A stretch of 28,198 nucleotides of DNA from an uncultured Collinsella sp. GTDB lineage: Bacteria > Actinomycetota > Coriobacteriia > Coriobacteriales > Coriobacteriaceae. The notes beneath the pieces were generated by a model. The model did not search any database and was not told the DNA's origin. It worked only from the letters and a program-made list of their open reading frames with translations. The number at the start of each line of letters is the position of its first letter. The stretch's first letter is position 1. The translations under genes and the position numbers were made by a program. The stretch covers positions 1 to 28,198 of the forward strand of contig URSO01000025.1 of assembly GCA_900550415.1 (NCBI GenBank), read 5' to 3'. This document shows, one piece after another, positions 14,442-23,983 of this stretch.

Positions 14442-16058
14442 TTACTGCTCCTTCTCAATTGCGTTTTCGACCTTGTCACGCATCTCGGCGACCTTCATGC
14501 CAAAGATGATCTGGATATTATTGCCGTTGCGGTTGATGCCGCTGTTGGGCACGTGGTTGATGAGGTCCTCATTGATGAGGTCCGGGTTCTTAACGTTCAC
14601 GCGGAGACGCGTAAAGCAGTTCTCGAGCTCCTCGATGTTGTCCTTGCCGCCAAGACCTGCGACCAGGTCGGCGATGCCTGCATCGACGCCCTCTGCGGGA
14701 ACCGCGGCAACAGCGCCCTGCTTCACCGCGACAGACGCGGCGGCCTCGCCCTCGGCAACGGACTCGGCGAGCTCGGACTCCTCCTCGCGACCAGGCGTGT
14801 GAAGGTTGAGCTTCTTAATAAGGAAGGTGAAGAGGAAGAAGTACAGAGCGGCGTTGACGACTCCGAGCACCAGCATGACCGGCCAGTTGGTCTTGTCGAC
14901 ACCGAGGACCAGGTTGGAGACCACGATGTTGATGATGCCGCCTGCAGTCGAAGCGGGCACGGAGAGGACCTTGAGCAGAACCAGGAAGATGCCGGAAAGA
15001 ACCGAGTGAACGACAAAGAGCACGGGAGCGGCAAAGACAAAGAGGAAGTCCATGGGCTCGGTCACGCAGGAGAGCACGGCGGTGATGATCAGCGGGATGA
15101 TAACGGCCTTGGTCTTATCCTTGTTCCCCTTGTAAGCGGTGAAGATAAAGGCGAGACCGATACCGATGTAGGGCCACAGGTTGTTGAAGGTGTAGCTGTT
15201 GAAGTAGGTGCTATCGGAGAAGGGCTGGCCCGTCATCGCCATCTCGGCGACACGGATGGGATAGGCGCCGGCGATAACCTGATCACCCAGCGTAAGGGTG
15301 CCGCCCACATCGGAGAACTGGAACGGGGTGTAGATGAGGTGGTGCAGGCCGGTGGGAACGAGCAGCTTGTTGAGCATGCCGTAGATAAACAGACCGATGT
15401 TGCCCGACTCCTTAATGATGCCGGCAACGGAGGAGATGGCACCCTGAACCGGAGGCCAAACGATGCAGAAGCCAGCGCCCATGATCCAGGAGATGATGAT
15501 CATGATCAGGAACGGGAAGCGAACGCCCGAGAACATCGAAAGAGCAATGGGGAACTGCTTGTTCGAGTACTTGTTGAACACGGCACCGGTGATGCAACCA
15601 AGAATGATGCCGCCAAACACGCCGGTATCGAGCACCTGAATGCCCATAACGGTGCTCTGGCCGGTTCCGGTAAGGCCGAGCATGCCGCTCGCCTCGGCAA
15701 GAGAGCCGGTGGCGTTGAGCACGATGTTGTTAGCCTGCAGGAACAGGAAGAACGACATCAGGGCAATCAGCGAAGCATGGCCCTTGTTCTTCTTTGCCAT
15801 GGCGCCGGCGATGCCCACGCAGAACAGAATCGAGAGGTTGTTGATGATAAACATCAGCGACTGATAGACAACGGCGCCCACAAGCTGGAACGGACCGGAG
15901 CCCAGCACAGGGATCACGGCGCAGATGGTCTTGTTGGTCAGAATGATGCCCACGATGAGCAGGATGCCGGCAACCGAGAGATACATCATCGGCTGAACGA
16001 TCGACTTCGCGAACACCTCCAACGGCGCTTTGAAATTGAACTTCTTTTTTGCGGTCAT
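14442..16058 (-). CDS. PTS alpha-glucoside/maltose-type EIICB transporter
   Basis: 538 residues. Residues about 1-415 form the EIIC membrane domain of the glucose superfamily, with about ten hydrophobic segments and the family motifs GLHHLIYTPF and TEPMDFLFVF. A charged Ala/Glu linker (about 420-455) leads to the EIIB domain, with the phosphorylated cysteine at C481 in ENCFTRLRV. There is no EIIA domain; the separate EIIA protein encoded upstream in the same operon supplies it. Together with the GH4 enzyme directly downstream, the natural substrate is probably maltose or another alpha-glucoside, taken up as the 6-phosphate. The ATG at 16058 has GGGAG 7 bases upstream. Confidence 0.9.
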   Translation of the reverse strand: MTAKKKFNFKAPLEVFAKSIVQPMMYLSVAGILLIVGIILTNKTICAVIPVLGSGPFQLVGAVVYQSLMFIINNLSILFCVGIAGAMAKKNKGHASLIALMSFFLFLQANNIVLNATGSLAEASGMLGLTGTGQSTVMGIQVLDTGVFGGIILGCITGAVFNKYSNKQFPIALSMFSGVRFPFLIMIIISWIMGAGFCIVWPPVQGAISSVAGIIKESGNIGLFIYGMLNKLLVPTGLHHLIYTPFQFSDVGGTLTLGDQVIAGAYPIRVAEMAMTGQPFSDSTYFNSYTFNNLWPYIGIGLAFIFTAYKGNKDKTKAVIIPLIITAVLSCVTEPMDFLFVFAAPVLFVVHSVLSGIFLVLLKVLSVPASTAGGIINIVVSNLVLGVDKTNWPVMLVLGVVNAALYFFLFTFLIKKLNLHTPGREEESELAESVAEGEAAASVAVKQGAVAAVPAEGVDAGIADLVAGLGGKDNIEELENCFTRLRVNVKNPDLINEDLINHVPNSGINRNGNNIQIIFGMKVAEMRDKVENAIEKEQ

Positions 16059-16157
16059 AGCGGTACTCCCCTTCCTTTTCCGCAAATTGAGATAGGTGTG
16101 CCCTGGACAAGACCGTGAGCCTTGCCTTATATCAATCGATGTGTGGGCACGTTATGC

Positions 16158-17024
16158 CTAGAGACCAGGTTCTCCAAGCAGGTTAACAATGTGACATGCG
16201 AGATAACTCTTCTCGGCATCGGTAACGACGACGTTATAGGTAGACGATAAGTGGGCGGCTATGGCGTCCGCGCACGAGAATGCGCACGGATACGCCGTTT
16301 CATCGATTCGGAACAGCGCGTCGCCATTGACCTGCCCCGCCGCGGGATCGAGCGCTCGCTGCGCAAAAAACTGCAGATGGCGAACGAAACGCTCGTACGG
16401 CAACGAGGTGACGTCAAGGGTCGTGGCATAGTGCTCGGAAACAATCGCGAGCACGTCGCGAACAAGCTGGACCGAAACAATCAGACGGTCAGAGCGCTGC
16501 GGCATGGTGGCGTTGACGATATGCAGCGTAATAAAACCCTGCTCTTCTTCGCTCATCTGGATGCCCATATACTCCTTGATAATCTGCAGCGCACGGCCCG
16601 CAAGCGCGTACTCCTTGCGATAGAACTGCTGGATCTCGAGCAGCAGCGGGTTCTCGCAGGGAACGCCTTTGCGCTCGCGCTCCAAAGCAAGGCTGATATG
16701 GTCTGCGAGAGCAATGAGAATCTTGTCGTTGATATCAACATTGAGCTCTCGACGGAGCATCTGAACGATGTCCTCGGAAATCACGAGGTTGACGGTGGGG
16801 ATGGACTCCAAAAGATGTGCCAAGCGGTCAATCGTACGCGAATCCTGAGAAGTTCCCTCCTGCAGCGCATAGGTCTTTTCGACCGACGCCTCGTCGATAG
16901 CGTCGCCGGCATGGCGGCCAAAGCAGAGGCCTCGGCCGATGACGATGAGCTCGGAGCCATCGTCCGAAGTGACCATTGCGACGTTATTGTTGAAAACTCG
17001 CTTGATAACCACGGTACCCACCAC
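16158..17024 (-). CDS. BglG/LicT-family transcriptional antiterminator
   Basis: About 288 residues. An N-terminal co-antiterminator RNA-binding domain (IKRVFNNNVAMV...IVIGRGLCFG, about 6-60) is followed by two PTS regulation domains, PRD1 with histidines in LAHLLES and ADHISLAL and PRD2 with histidines in FVRHLQFF and LACHIVNLL. Such proteins bind a hairpin in the leader RNA and prevent termination when the PTS sugar is present, with activity set by PTS phosphorylation of the PRD histidines. The gene lies between EIIA and EIICB, so it likely controls this operon. The start is a GTG; 17024, 17021 and 17012 are all possible, and 17012 gives the most family-like N-terminus. None has a strong ribosome site. 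Confidence 0.88.
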   Translation of the reverse strand: MVGTVVIKRVFNNNVAMVTSDDGSELIVIGRGLCFGRHAGDAIDEASVEKTYALQEGTSQDSRTIDRLAHLLESIPTVNLVISEDIVQMLRRELNVDINDKILIALADHISLALERERKGVPCENPLLLEIQQFYRKEYALAGRALQIIKEYMGIQMSEEEQGFITLHIVNATMPQRSDRLIVSVQLVRDVLAIVSEHYATTLDVTSLPYERFVRHLQFFAQRALDPAAGQVNGDALFRIDETAYPCAFSCADAIAAHLSSTYNVVVTDAEKSYLACHIVNLLGEPGL

Positions 17025-17030
17025 AAGAAT

Positions 17031-17543
17031 TTACTCGGAAAGCCAGACGACAGGCTCTTTAACAGCAACAGGGCCGGAAGCATGCTCACGAAGAGTCGAG
17101 TTCTCCGAACGCTCGCACACGATAACGAAGACCGTGGGGTCGAAGCCAGCGGCGCGAACCGCCTCGAAATCGACCTCGACGAGGGGCTGGCCCGCGTCGA
17201 CATGGTCACCCTGAGCAACAAGCGCATGGAAGCCCTTGCCCTCAAGTTTAACAGTGTCGATTCCGATATGCAGCATCACCTGAGCAGAGCTGTCGTCGGA
17301 CATGATGCCCAGCGCGTGCTCAGTCGGAAACAGCGCCGCGACGGTGCCGGAAACAGGAGCGCACACCGTTCCCTCTTGGGGAACCACGGCAACGCCATCG
17401 CCCACGGCACGGCTGCTAAAAGCGGGGTCATTGGTTTTTTCCAGATGAACAAGCTCGCCGGAAACGGGAGCGAGGATTTCGAACTCGGAAGATGCAGTCT
17501 TCTGCTCATCCGAACCGCCCATCAGGCGAGAAAAGAAACCCAT
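17031..17543 (-). CDS. crr: PTS glucose-type EIIA component
   Basis: 170 residues, the normal length for a free-standing EIIA(Glc). The active-site H92 lies in MLHIGIDTVKLEGKGF, and the helper H76 is in PTEHALG. It takes phosphate from HPr and passes it to the EIIB cysteine of the EICB transporter encoded two genes downstream; in many bacteria it also signals sugar status. The ATG at 17543 has AAGGGA 9 bases upstream; the open frame before it is not conserved. The antiterminator gene starts 6 bases after its stop. It is the first gene of the operon and follows a strongly folded leader. Confidence 0.92.
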   Translation of the reverse strand: MGFFSRLMGGSDEQKTASSEFEILAPVSGELVHLEKTNDPAFSSRAVGDGVAVVPQEGTVCAPVSGTVAALFPTEHALGIMSDDSSAQVMLHIGIDTVKLEGKGFHALVAQGDHVDAGQPLVEVDFEAVRAAGFDPTVFVIVCERSENSTLREHASGPVAVKEPVVWLSE

Positions 17544-17568
17544 GGTGGCATGTCCCTTCATAAATATA

Positions 17569-17631
17569 GCCCAACCAAAATCAAGCGAATGCGTCCATAG
17601 AGACACATCCGTTCAAAGACTTTGGTTAGGC
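17569..17631 (-). ncRNA. Long GU-rich leader hairpin of the crr-antiterminator operon
   Basis: On the minus-strand RNA the outer arms (17621-17631 and 17569-17579) pair over 11 positions with one G-U. The inner arms (17606-17620 region and 17581-17595) pair at 14 of 15 positions with four G-U pairs, closing a 6-base loop. It ends about 11 bases before the ribosome site of crr. It could be the target of the operon's antiterminator or a translational control element, but no LicT-type consensus was recognised. Confidence 0.5.
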
Positions 17632-17680
17632 CCACGTCCGAGGGACTCGGTAACCTTCCGCATTTCTTTTTACGGGAGCT

Positions 17681-17708
17681 ATTGTAGACAAGCCCAAAGC
17701 CAGAACAA
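17681..17708 (-). promoter_or_regulatory. Probable promoter of the crr operon
   Basis: On the minus strand TTGTTC (17708-17703) and TACAAT (17686-17681) are separated by 16 bp. This would give a leader of about 130 bases that includes the long hairpin. Confidence 0.45.
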
Positions 17709-17757
17709 TCATTATGACCGGTGAGCGGTATTTTTTCTTCGATAAACGGTATTTAAG

Positions 17758-17789
17758 CGGCACTTAGGGACGTTCCTTTACTGCCGGCA
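17758..17789. repeat. Dispersed repeat, copy 2 (half element)
   Basis: 32 bases identical except for one position to 6221-6252, starting CGGCACTTAGGGACG and ending TGCCGGCA. The second arm of the hairpin seen in copy 1 is missing; a diverged GGGACATTCCTT follows in direct rather than inverted orientation. Confidence 0.75.
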
Positions 17790-17823
17790 CCCAGGGACAT
17801 TCCTTGCTCTGACACCTTTGCAC

Positions 17824-17862
17824 CAAAAAGGGCCCCGAGCGTAGTTGCTCGGGACCCTTGGT
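17824..17862 (-). terminator. Rho-independent terminator of the helicase gene
   Basis: On the minus strand AAGGG-CCCGAGC pairs with GCTCGGG-CCCTT around a 6-base loop and is followed directly by TTTTTGG. It lies about 30 bases past the helicase stop. Confidence 0.85.
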
Positions 17863-17891
17863 TCACCTCGCTCTAGCGCGCGACGCGTATG

Positions 17892-20135
<2,244 letters not shown>

Positions 20136-20333
20136 ATGTTGTTGTTCCTTATCTGCACGCGCAATGGACACAGCATGCGGCCGCGCGGGCGTGCTTGGTA
20201 GTGCGCTAATACATACAAAACAGGTGCGCACAGAGAGGACGTTGCTCAGCACGCTGGCGATCGCTTTGGCAGCCCTATCACGCGCCGTCCAGACGCAGCA
20301 GCTCTAAGCGATGGAGCAGATTCGCCGCCGGTT

Positions 20334-20339
20334 AGTATA
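20334..20339 (-). promoter_or_regulatory. Candidate -10 box for the helicase gene, long leader
   Basis: TATACT on the minus strand is the best -10 hexamer upstream of the helicase and would give a leader of nearly 200 bases with no gene in it. Long leaders are common for cold-inducible helicases. No good -35 box was found, so this is weak. Confidence 0.3.
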
Positions 20340-20406
20340 CCCGCACTCCGTATGCCCCCACGTAAACCACAGATGACGAGGCGGACGGGGCGGACCTGGG
20401 CCAATT

Positions 20407-20544
20407 GTCTCAATCTGTAACATCTACAGGGCAAATCTTCCTCTGCGTGTTACAGGTCGAGACAAACGGTCGACACGGTTCACAAACGTCTCAATCTGTA
20501 ACAGTTACCGAGTAAAATCGGTCCTAATTGTTATAGATCAAGAC
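20407..20544. repeat. 57-bp palindromic element, left array (2 copies)
   Basis: Copies at 20407-20463 and 20488-20544, each exactly 57 bp, are separated by 24 bp. Each has a left arm GTCTCAATCTGTAACA, a 25-bp variable centre and a right arm of the form TGTTACAGATYGAGAC; the right arms here differ at two or three positions. The same element occurs four times at 23984-24282. There is no T-run and no coding sequence. The copies lie between the helicase leader and the FHA gene promoter. Confidence 0.9.
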
Positions 20545-20588
20545 AGAGGGGGATTTCCGTCCAGTCCAAACCAAATCTCTCAGTCTTC

Positions 20589-20616
20589 CTGCAATTTCGA
20601 ACATGTGGCCTATAAT
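20589..20616 (+). promoter_or_regulatory. Promoter of the FHA-kinase pair
   Basis: A perfect TATAAT at 20611-20616 has a weak -35 (CTGCAA, 20589-20594) 16 bp upstream. The predicted leader to the GTG at 20723 is about 100 bases. Confidence 0.5.
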
Positions 20617-20722
20617 GTTGCTTTGGTTACGCTACATATTGCGCAGCCATTTAATACGTCGCCCACCGGGGCCATTAATTCCTATCGCCATATTGGCTAG
20701 GAAGCAATCAAAGGAGGTATCC

Positions 20723-21685
20723 GTGGCAGCAGAGACACCTTGCTCGGTCCTCTATAACGATATTCGCTCGTTCGGCGGTCTTAGACATCTCGAGATCGCC
20801 CGAATGCTCATCAATGGAAACTCTTATCTCGGCAGTACCCTGCTCGAGAAATGCTCTTCCAACCGCTCGTATCTCACCCGTTACATCGTCCATCGCGAGC
20901 CTGACCAGTGCGCGCCCGCCATCTACAGCGACTTTGCCGTCACCACGCTCAATCTTTCCGCGGCAATCTGCAGCAAGCTCGGCGGCGGCGAGTCCGCCTA
21001 TCAGGCAATCGCCGAGCACTATCGCGGCCCGGCCGCCAACGAAATGATGTCGGCTCTCGCCAGCTACAAGTTGGACAGCCGCCTATATGCAAATGCCCTC
21101 AATCACATCGACAACTTTGACGGCAATGCCGTGCGCGAGAAGAGTACGCTTTACCTTATGCTCTTTGTGGCAACGGGGGCGCTCGCCGACCCCATCCAAG
21201 GCGTGGCCACCGTCGAGCGCTTTTGCGACAGCAAGACAGGCGGGCACTTTGGCACCACCGAAACTACCGTCGGACGTGGCTTTATGAGCAGCCTGGAGCA
21301 GCCGCGCACTGTCGCCCCCAACCTCGGTCTGCTCAGAACCCATGCCGACAACTGCGCCGACATGCAAATCCATCCCCTCACACGCGATCCGCGCGGCACG
21401 GTAATTGGGTCCTTGCCCAAAACTTCGCCCAGCATCACCGATGTAGGCGCTGATGCATCGCGCGAGCATCTCCGCATTTGGCTCGAGGGTGGACGCTGGT
21501 ACGCCCAGGGCCTTGGGTCGACCAACGGCACAGTGCTCGAATCGGGCGCGGGCGACGGCGATATTGTGATTGAGCCGCCGCGCGACCAACGCGAGCCCGG
21601 CAAGATCTATCCCCCAGTGGAAATCGAAAACAGTGACAGGCTCCATCTGGGTCTCTACACGACATTCCTTGTCATTGTGGACTAG
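20723..21685 (+). CDS. FHA-domain protein with GarA-like ETT motif
   Basis: 320 residues. The N-terminal 170 residues are predicted helical and not recognised. Residues about 222-320 are a forkhead-associated domain, which binds phosphothreonine: G229 in TVIGS, SREH (246-249), GSTNGT (265-270) and a final LGLYTTFLVIV strand. About 40 residues before it is TTETTVGRGF (178-187), placed like the ETTS phosphorylation motif ahead of the FHA domain in GarA/OdhI regulators. The GTG start at 20723 has AAAGGAGG 5 bases upstream, the best ribosome site in the window; the frame upstream of it is not conserved. The kinase gene follows 171 bases downstream, so it is probably the kinase's substrate or partner. 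Confidence 0.85.
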   Translation: MAAETPCSVLYNDIRSFGGLRHLEIARMLINGNSYLGSTLLEKCSSNRSYLTRYIVHREPDQCAPAIYSDFAVTTLNLSAAICSKLGGGESAYQAIAEHYRGPAANEMMSALASYKLDSRLYANALNHIDNFDGNAVREKSTLYLMLFVATGALADPIQGVATVERFCDSKTGGHFGTTETTVGRGFMSSLEQPRTVAPNLGLLRTHADNCADMQIHPLTRDPRGTVIGSLPKTSPSITDVGADASREHLRIWLEGGRWYAQGLGSTNGTVLESGAGDGDIVIEPPRDQREPGKIYPPVEIENSDRLHLGLYTTFLVIVD

Positions 21686-21689
21686 CGCG

Positions 21690-21730
21690 GACGGCGATCG
21701 AAAGACGGTCGCCGTCTGTCTTTCGTCTTC
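21690..21730 (+). terminator. Stem-loop after the FHA gene with alternative pairings
   Basis: GACGGCGA (21690-21697) pairs with TCGCCGTC (21709-21716). Alternatively CGAAAGAC pairs with GTCTTTCG a few bases further on. A T-rich but broken tail follows (TCTTCTACCTTCT). It may be a leaky terminator that lowers kinase expression relative to the FHA protein. Confidence 0.5.
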
Positions 21731-21760
21731 TACCTTCTGCGTCGTAAACGACAATACTCA

Positions 21761-21828
21761 GCGGTATACGTGGGCAGTGTGGCTATCATGGTACTTTACC
21801 GATATCCACACTGCCCACGTATACGCGC
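21761..21828 (+). other. Long hairpin between the FHA and kinase genes
   Basis: The arms 21764-21782 and 21806-21824 are perfect complements over 19 bp, extended by GCG/CGC across one bulged base. The 23-base loop folds again (TATC/GATA and GGTA/TACC). It ends 28 bases before the kinase ATG. No T-run follows, so it is not a standard terminator. It could be an RNA processing or stability element, or a cruciform protein-binding site. Confidence 0.7.
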
Positions 21829-21856
21829 AGCAACCCATGCTAGACAAAGGAACGCC

Positions 21857-23941
21857 ATGGATACTACCGATAGCGCCTATGGCGACAAACTCATCCGTCT
21901 TGACACGTTCGACACCGCCGTGGCGGTCGACCCCAGCGCCGAGGACGACGCCAAGCGTCGGTTTATGACGCTTATTCTCCAGACGGCCCACCGCAACAAC
22001 GGCAACATCGGGCACGTGCTGCGCGCGACCAACACGAGCGGCGAGGTCTTTGCCGTCAAGCTGCTCAAGGACAACGCCATCCTTTCCGGCCAAGCCCCCG
22101 ACCGCTCCGCCGAGCAATCGGCCGCGCACCTGGCCAACACCGCCGCACTGTTCGAGGAGTACCGTCATCTGTGTACCGTCTCGCACCTGCGCGGATTTCC
22201 GCGCGTCTATGGCTACGGATCGTGCGAGAACGACCCGCTCATCCTCATGGAGTGGGTCGAGGGCACCTCGCTCAAGCAGGCGCTGCCCTTGCTTCCGCAC
22301 GACGCCTCGGGCGGGCTGACCACCCAGATGGTCGCCGCCGTCGGAAACGCCGTACTTCGCGCGCTCTTGATGACCCAAGGCCTCGTGAATCCGGTCATCC
22401 ATCGCGACCTGTCGCCTGCCAATATCATGTTCCGCACCACCAGCCGAACGCTCGAGCAGCAGATTGCCGATTGCTCCTTTGACCCCTGCCTCATCGACAT
22501 GGGCTCCGCGACCATGGCCCTCGGCGACGACACGATCACCCGGCGCGCCGACATCTGGCGCTTTGCCACGCCCGCATACGCCGCGCCCGAAATGCTCACG
22601 CAGGATATCGAAGGCATCGCGGCCCTTCGCCGCTCGCCCGCGATCGACGTCTATGCGCTTTCGAGCATTCTGTACCAGCTCTACAGCGGTCGCAAACCGT
22701 TCGATGTCGAGTCGACGGGTGCCGCGGCGACCGGCTCGTTCTACCTCATAAAGACCAAGACCAAGCCGGCGCCGCTCGAGCCGCGCTGCGAGGGCGACAA
22801 AGCGCTCGTCCAGATCATCATGAAAGGCATCTCGGTCGAACAGGGCGATCGCCCTACCGAGCAGCAGATGCTCGAGGTGCTCTCGACATACCTCCCCGCT
22901 GCAGAATCTGAGGACCGCGAGGGTGCAGGAGACGAGGCCGCAATTGATATCGATTCTGGCACGCACCTTAAGGTCGACGTCGCCGGCGAGCGCGCACGAG
23001 AGATCCTGGAGCAGGCCCGGCACGACGCCATGACCCGCCGTCGCTTTATTATCGGCGGCGTCGTTGCGGTCGTTGCGGGACTCGGCGTCGTTGGCGCGGC
23101 AACCCATGGCTTCGGCATCCCCGACTACCTGGACGGCATCCGCGGTACACTTGACGACTACACCTGGGATCAGCTGCAAGAGATTTCGCTCAAGATTAAG
23201 GCGGCGAAGAGCAACGCCGAAGCTCGCAAGATCGCCAAGCGTTATCATCTGCTCGACGACGACGGCCGTATTCCCTACCCGAGCACCAAGCGCGTTACGC
23301 TCACCAACGGGCTGGAGGTCGGGGCGCAACTCGTGGGCATTCTTCACGACGACCTGGCGGATACCAACGGCAAGGCCGGTCTGTCATTTATCTTTGACGC
23401 AGGTATTGCCGAGCACGATGCCTCAGAGCACCCGCTCAACGGTGGCTGGGAAGACTGCGAGCTGCGCACATGGCTCGATGAGGACGGCATTAAGCTGCTT
23501 CCCAAGGAACTGCAATCGGTTATCAGTCCGGTCAAGAAGATCTCGAACAACGTCGGCGCCACCAAAAGCACTTCGTGCCTGAGCGAGCTGCCCGCGACCC
23601 TTTGGCTGCCCGCCATGGTCGAGCTCTGCGGCGGACAGGCGCCCAAGGACTTTAGCGAGGACTGCCATTACCTATCCGGCATCTACAACGGCGAGGGCAA
23701 GGAGTACCAGCTGTTCCGCGAGCTTAAGGTGAGCCCCTTTACCACGAACAGCATGATGATTCGCCAGTGGAAGGGCAAGGATGTCTGTTGGTGGGAGCGT
23801 ACGGCGAGCCCCGACACGTCGGAGAACGAGGGCACGCTCTATATGAACCGCGTGGGCGACGACGGCGATGTCTTTAATTACGCCACGTCTGCAAGCAAGC
23901 CCGATAAACGGACCTGCGTGATTCCCGGATTCTGCATCTAG
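21857..23941 (+). CDS. Membrane Ser/Thr protein kinase with DUF6273 ectodomain
   Basis: 694 residues. The cytoplasmic kinase domain spans about 30-345, with VAVK-type lysine K68 (FAVKLL), catalytic loop HRDLSPANI (182-190; D184, N189), metal-binding DMG in place of DFG (214-216) and APE (243-245). A charged linker leads to TRRRFII (393-399) and one membrane segment (about 397-417). The outer part (about 420-694) contains a DUF6273-like domain (FIFDAGI, NGGWEDCELRTWL, LPKELQSVI) and seven cysteines. It should sense an external signal and phosphorylate Ser/Thr targets such as the FHA protein encoded upstream. The ATG at 21857 has AAAGGA 5-6 bases upstream; the frame before it is the hairpin. 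TRRRFII resembles a twin-arginine export motif. Confidence 0.9.
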   Translation: MDTTDSAYGDKLIRLDTFDTAVAVDPSAEDDAKRRFMTLILQTAHRNNGNIGHVLRATNTSGEVFAVKLLKDNAILSGQAPDRSAEQSAAHLANTAALFEEYRHLCTVSHLRGFPRVYGYGSCENDPLILMEWVEGTSLKQALPLLPHDASGGLTTQMVAAVGNAVLRALLMTQGLVNPVIHRDLSPANIMFRTTSRTLEQQIADCSFDPCLIDMGSATMALGDDTITRRADIWRFATPAYAAPEMLTQDIEGIAALRRSPAIDVYALSSILYQLYSGRKPFDVESTGAAATGSFYLIKTKTKPAPLEPRCEGDKALVQIIMKGISVEQGDRPTEQQMLEVLSTYLPAAESEDREGAGDEAAIDIDSGTHLKVDVAGERAREILEQARHDAMTRRRFIIGGVVAVVAGLGVVGAATHGFGIPDYLDGIRGTLDDYTWDQLQEISLKIKAAKSNAEARKIAKRYHLLDDDGRIPYPSTKRVTLTNGLEVGAQLVGILHDDLADTNGKAGLSFIFDAGIAEHDASEHPLNGGWEDCELRTWLDEDGIKLLPKELQSVISPVKKISNNVGATKSTSCLSELPATLWLPAMVELCGGQAPKDFSEDCHYLSGIYNGEGKEYQLFRELKVSPFTTNSMMIRQWKGKDVCWWERTASPDTSENEGTLYMNRVGDDGDVFNYATSASKPDKRTCVIPGFCI

Positions 23942-23983
23942 GCGGCGGGCGTCTTGCCGTGACGGGACCCCTCCCCGGCAATT

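Noticed and set aside
13425..16118. 897-codon open frame on the plus strand opposite the GH4 and PTS genes
   Set aside because: It mirrors two well-identified genes across their boundary and shows no family motif.
16059..16157. LicT-type antiterminator hairpin in front of the EIICB gene
   Set aside because: CCAGGGCACACC loosely resembles the consensus and GTGCCC/GGGCAC can pair, but the full 29-base pattern and a terminator T-run are absent.
20207..20330. Small RNA or tRNA gene in the helicase leader
   Set aside because: No cloverleaf or conserved tRNA loop sequence was found; it reads as an untranslated leader.
21758..23347. 529-codon minus-strand frame opposite the kinase
   Set aside because: Shadow of the kinase, whose catalytic motifs are intact on the plus strand.
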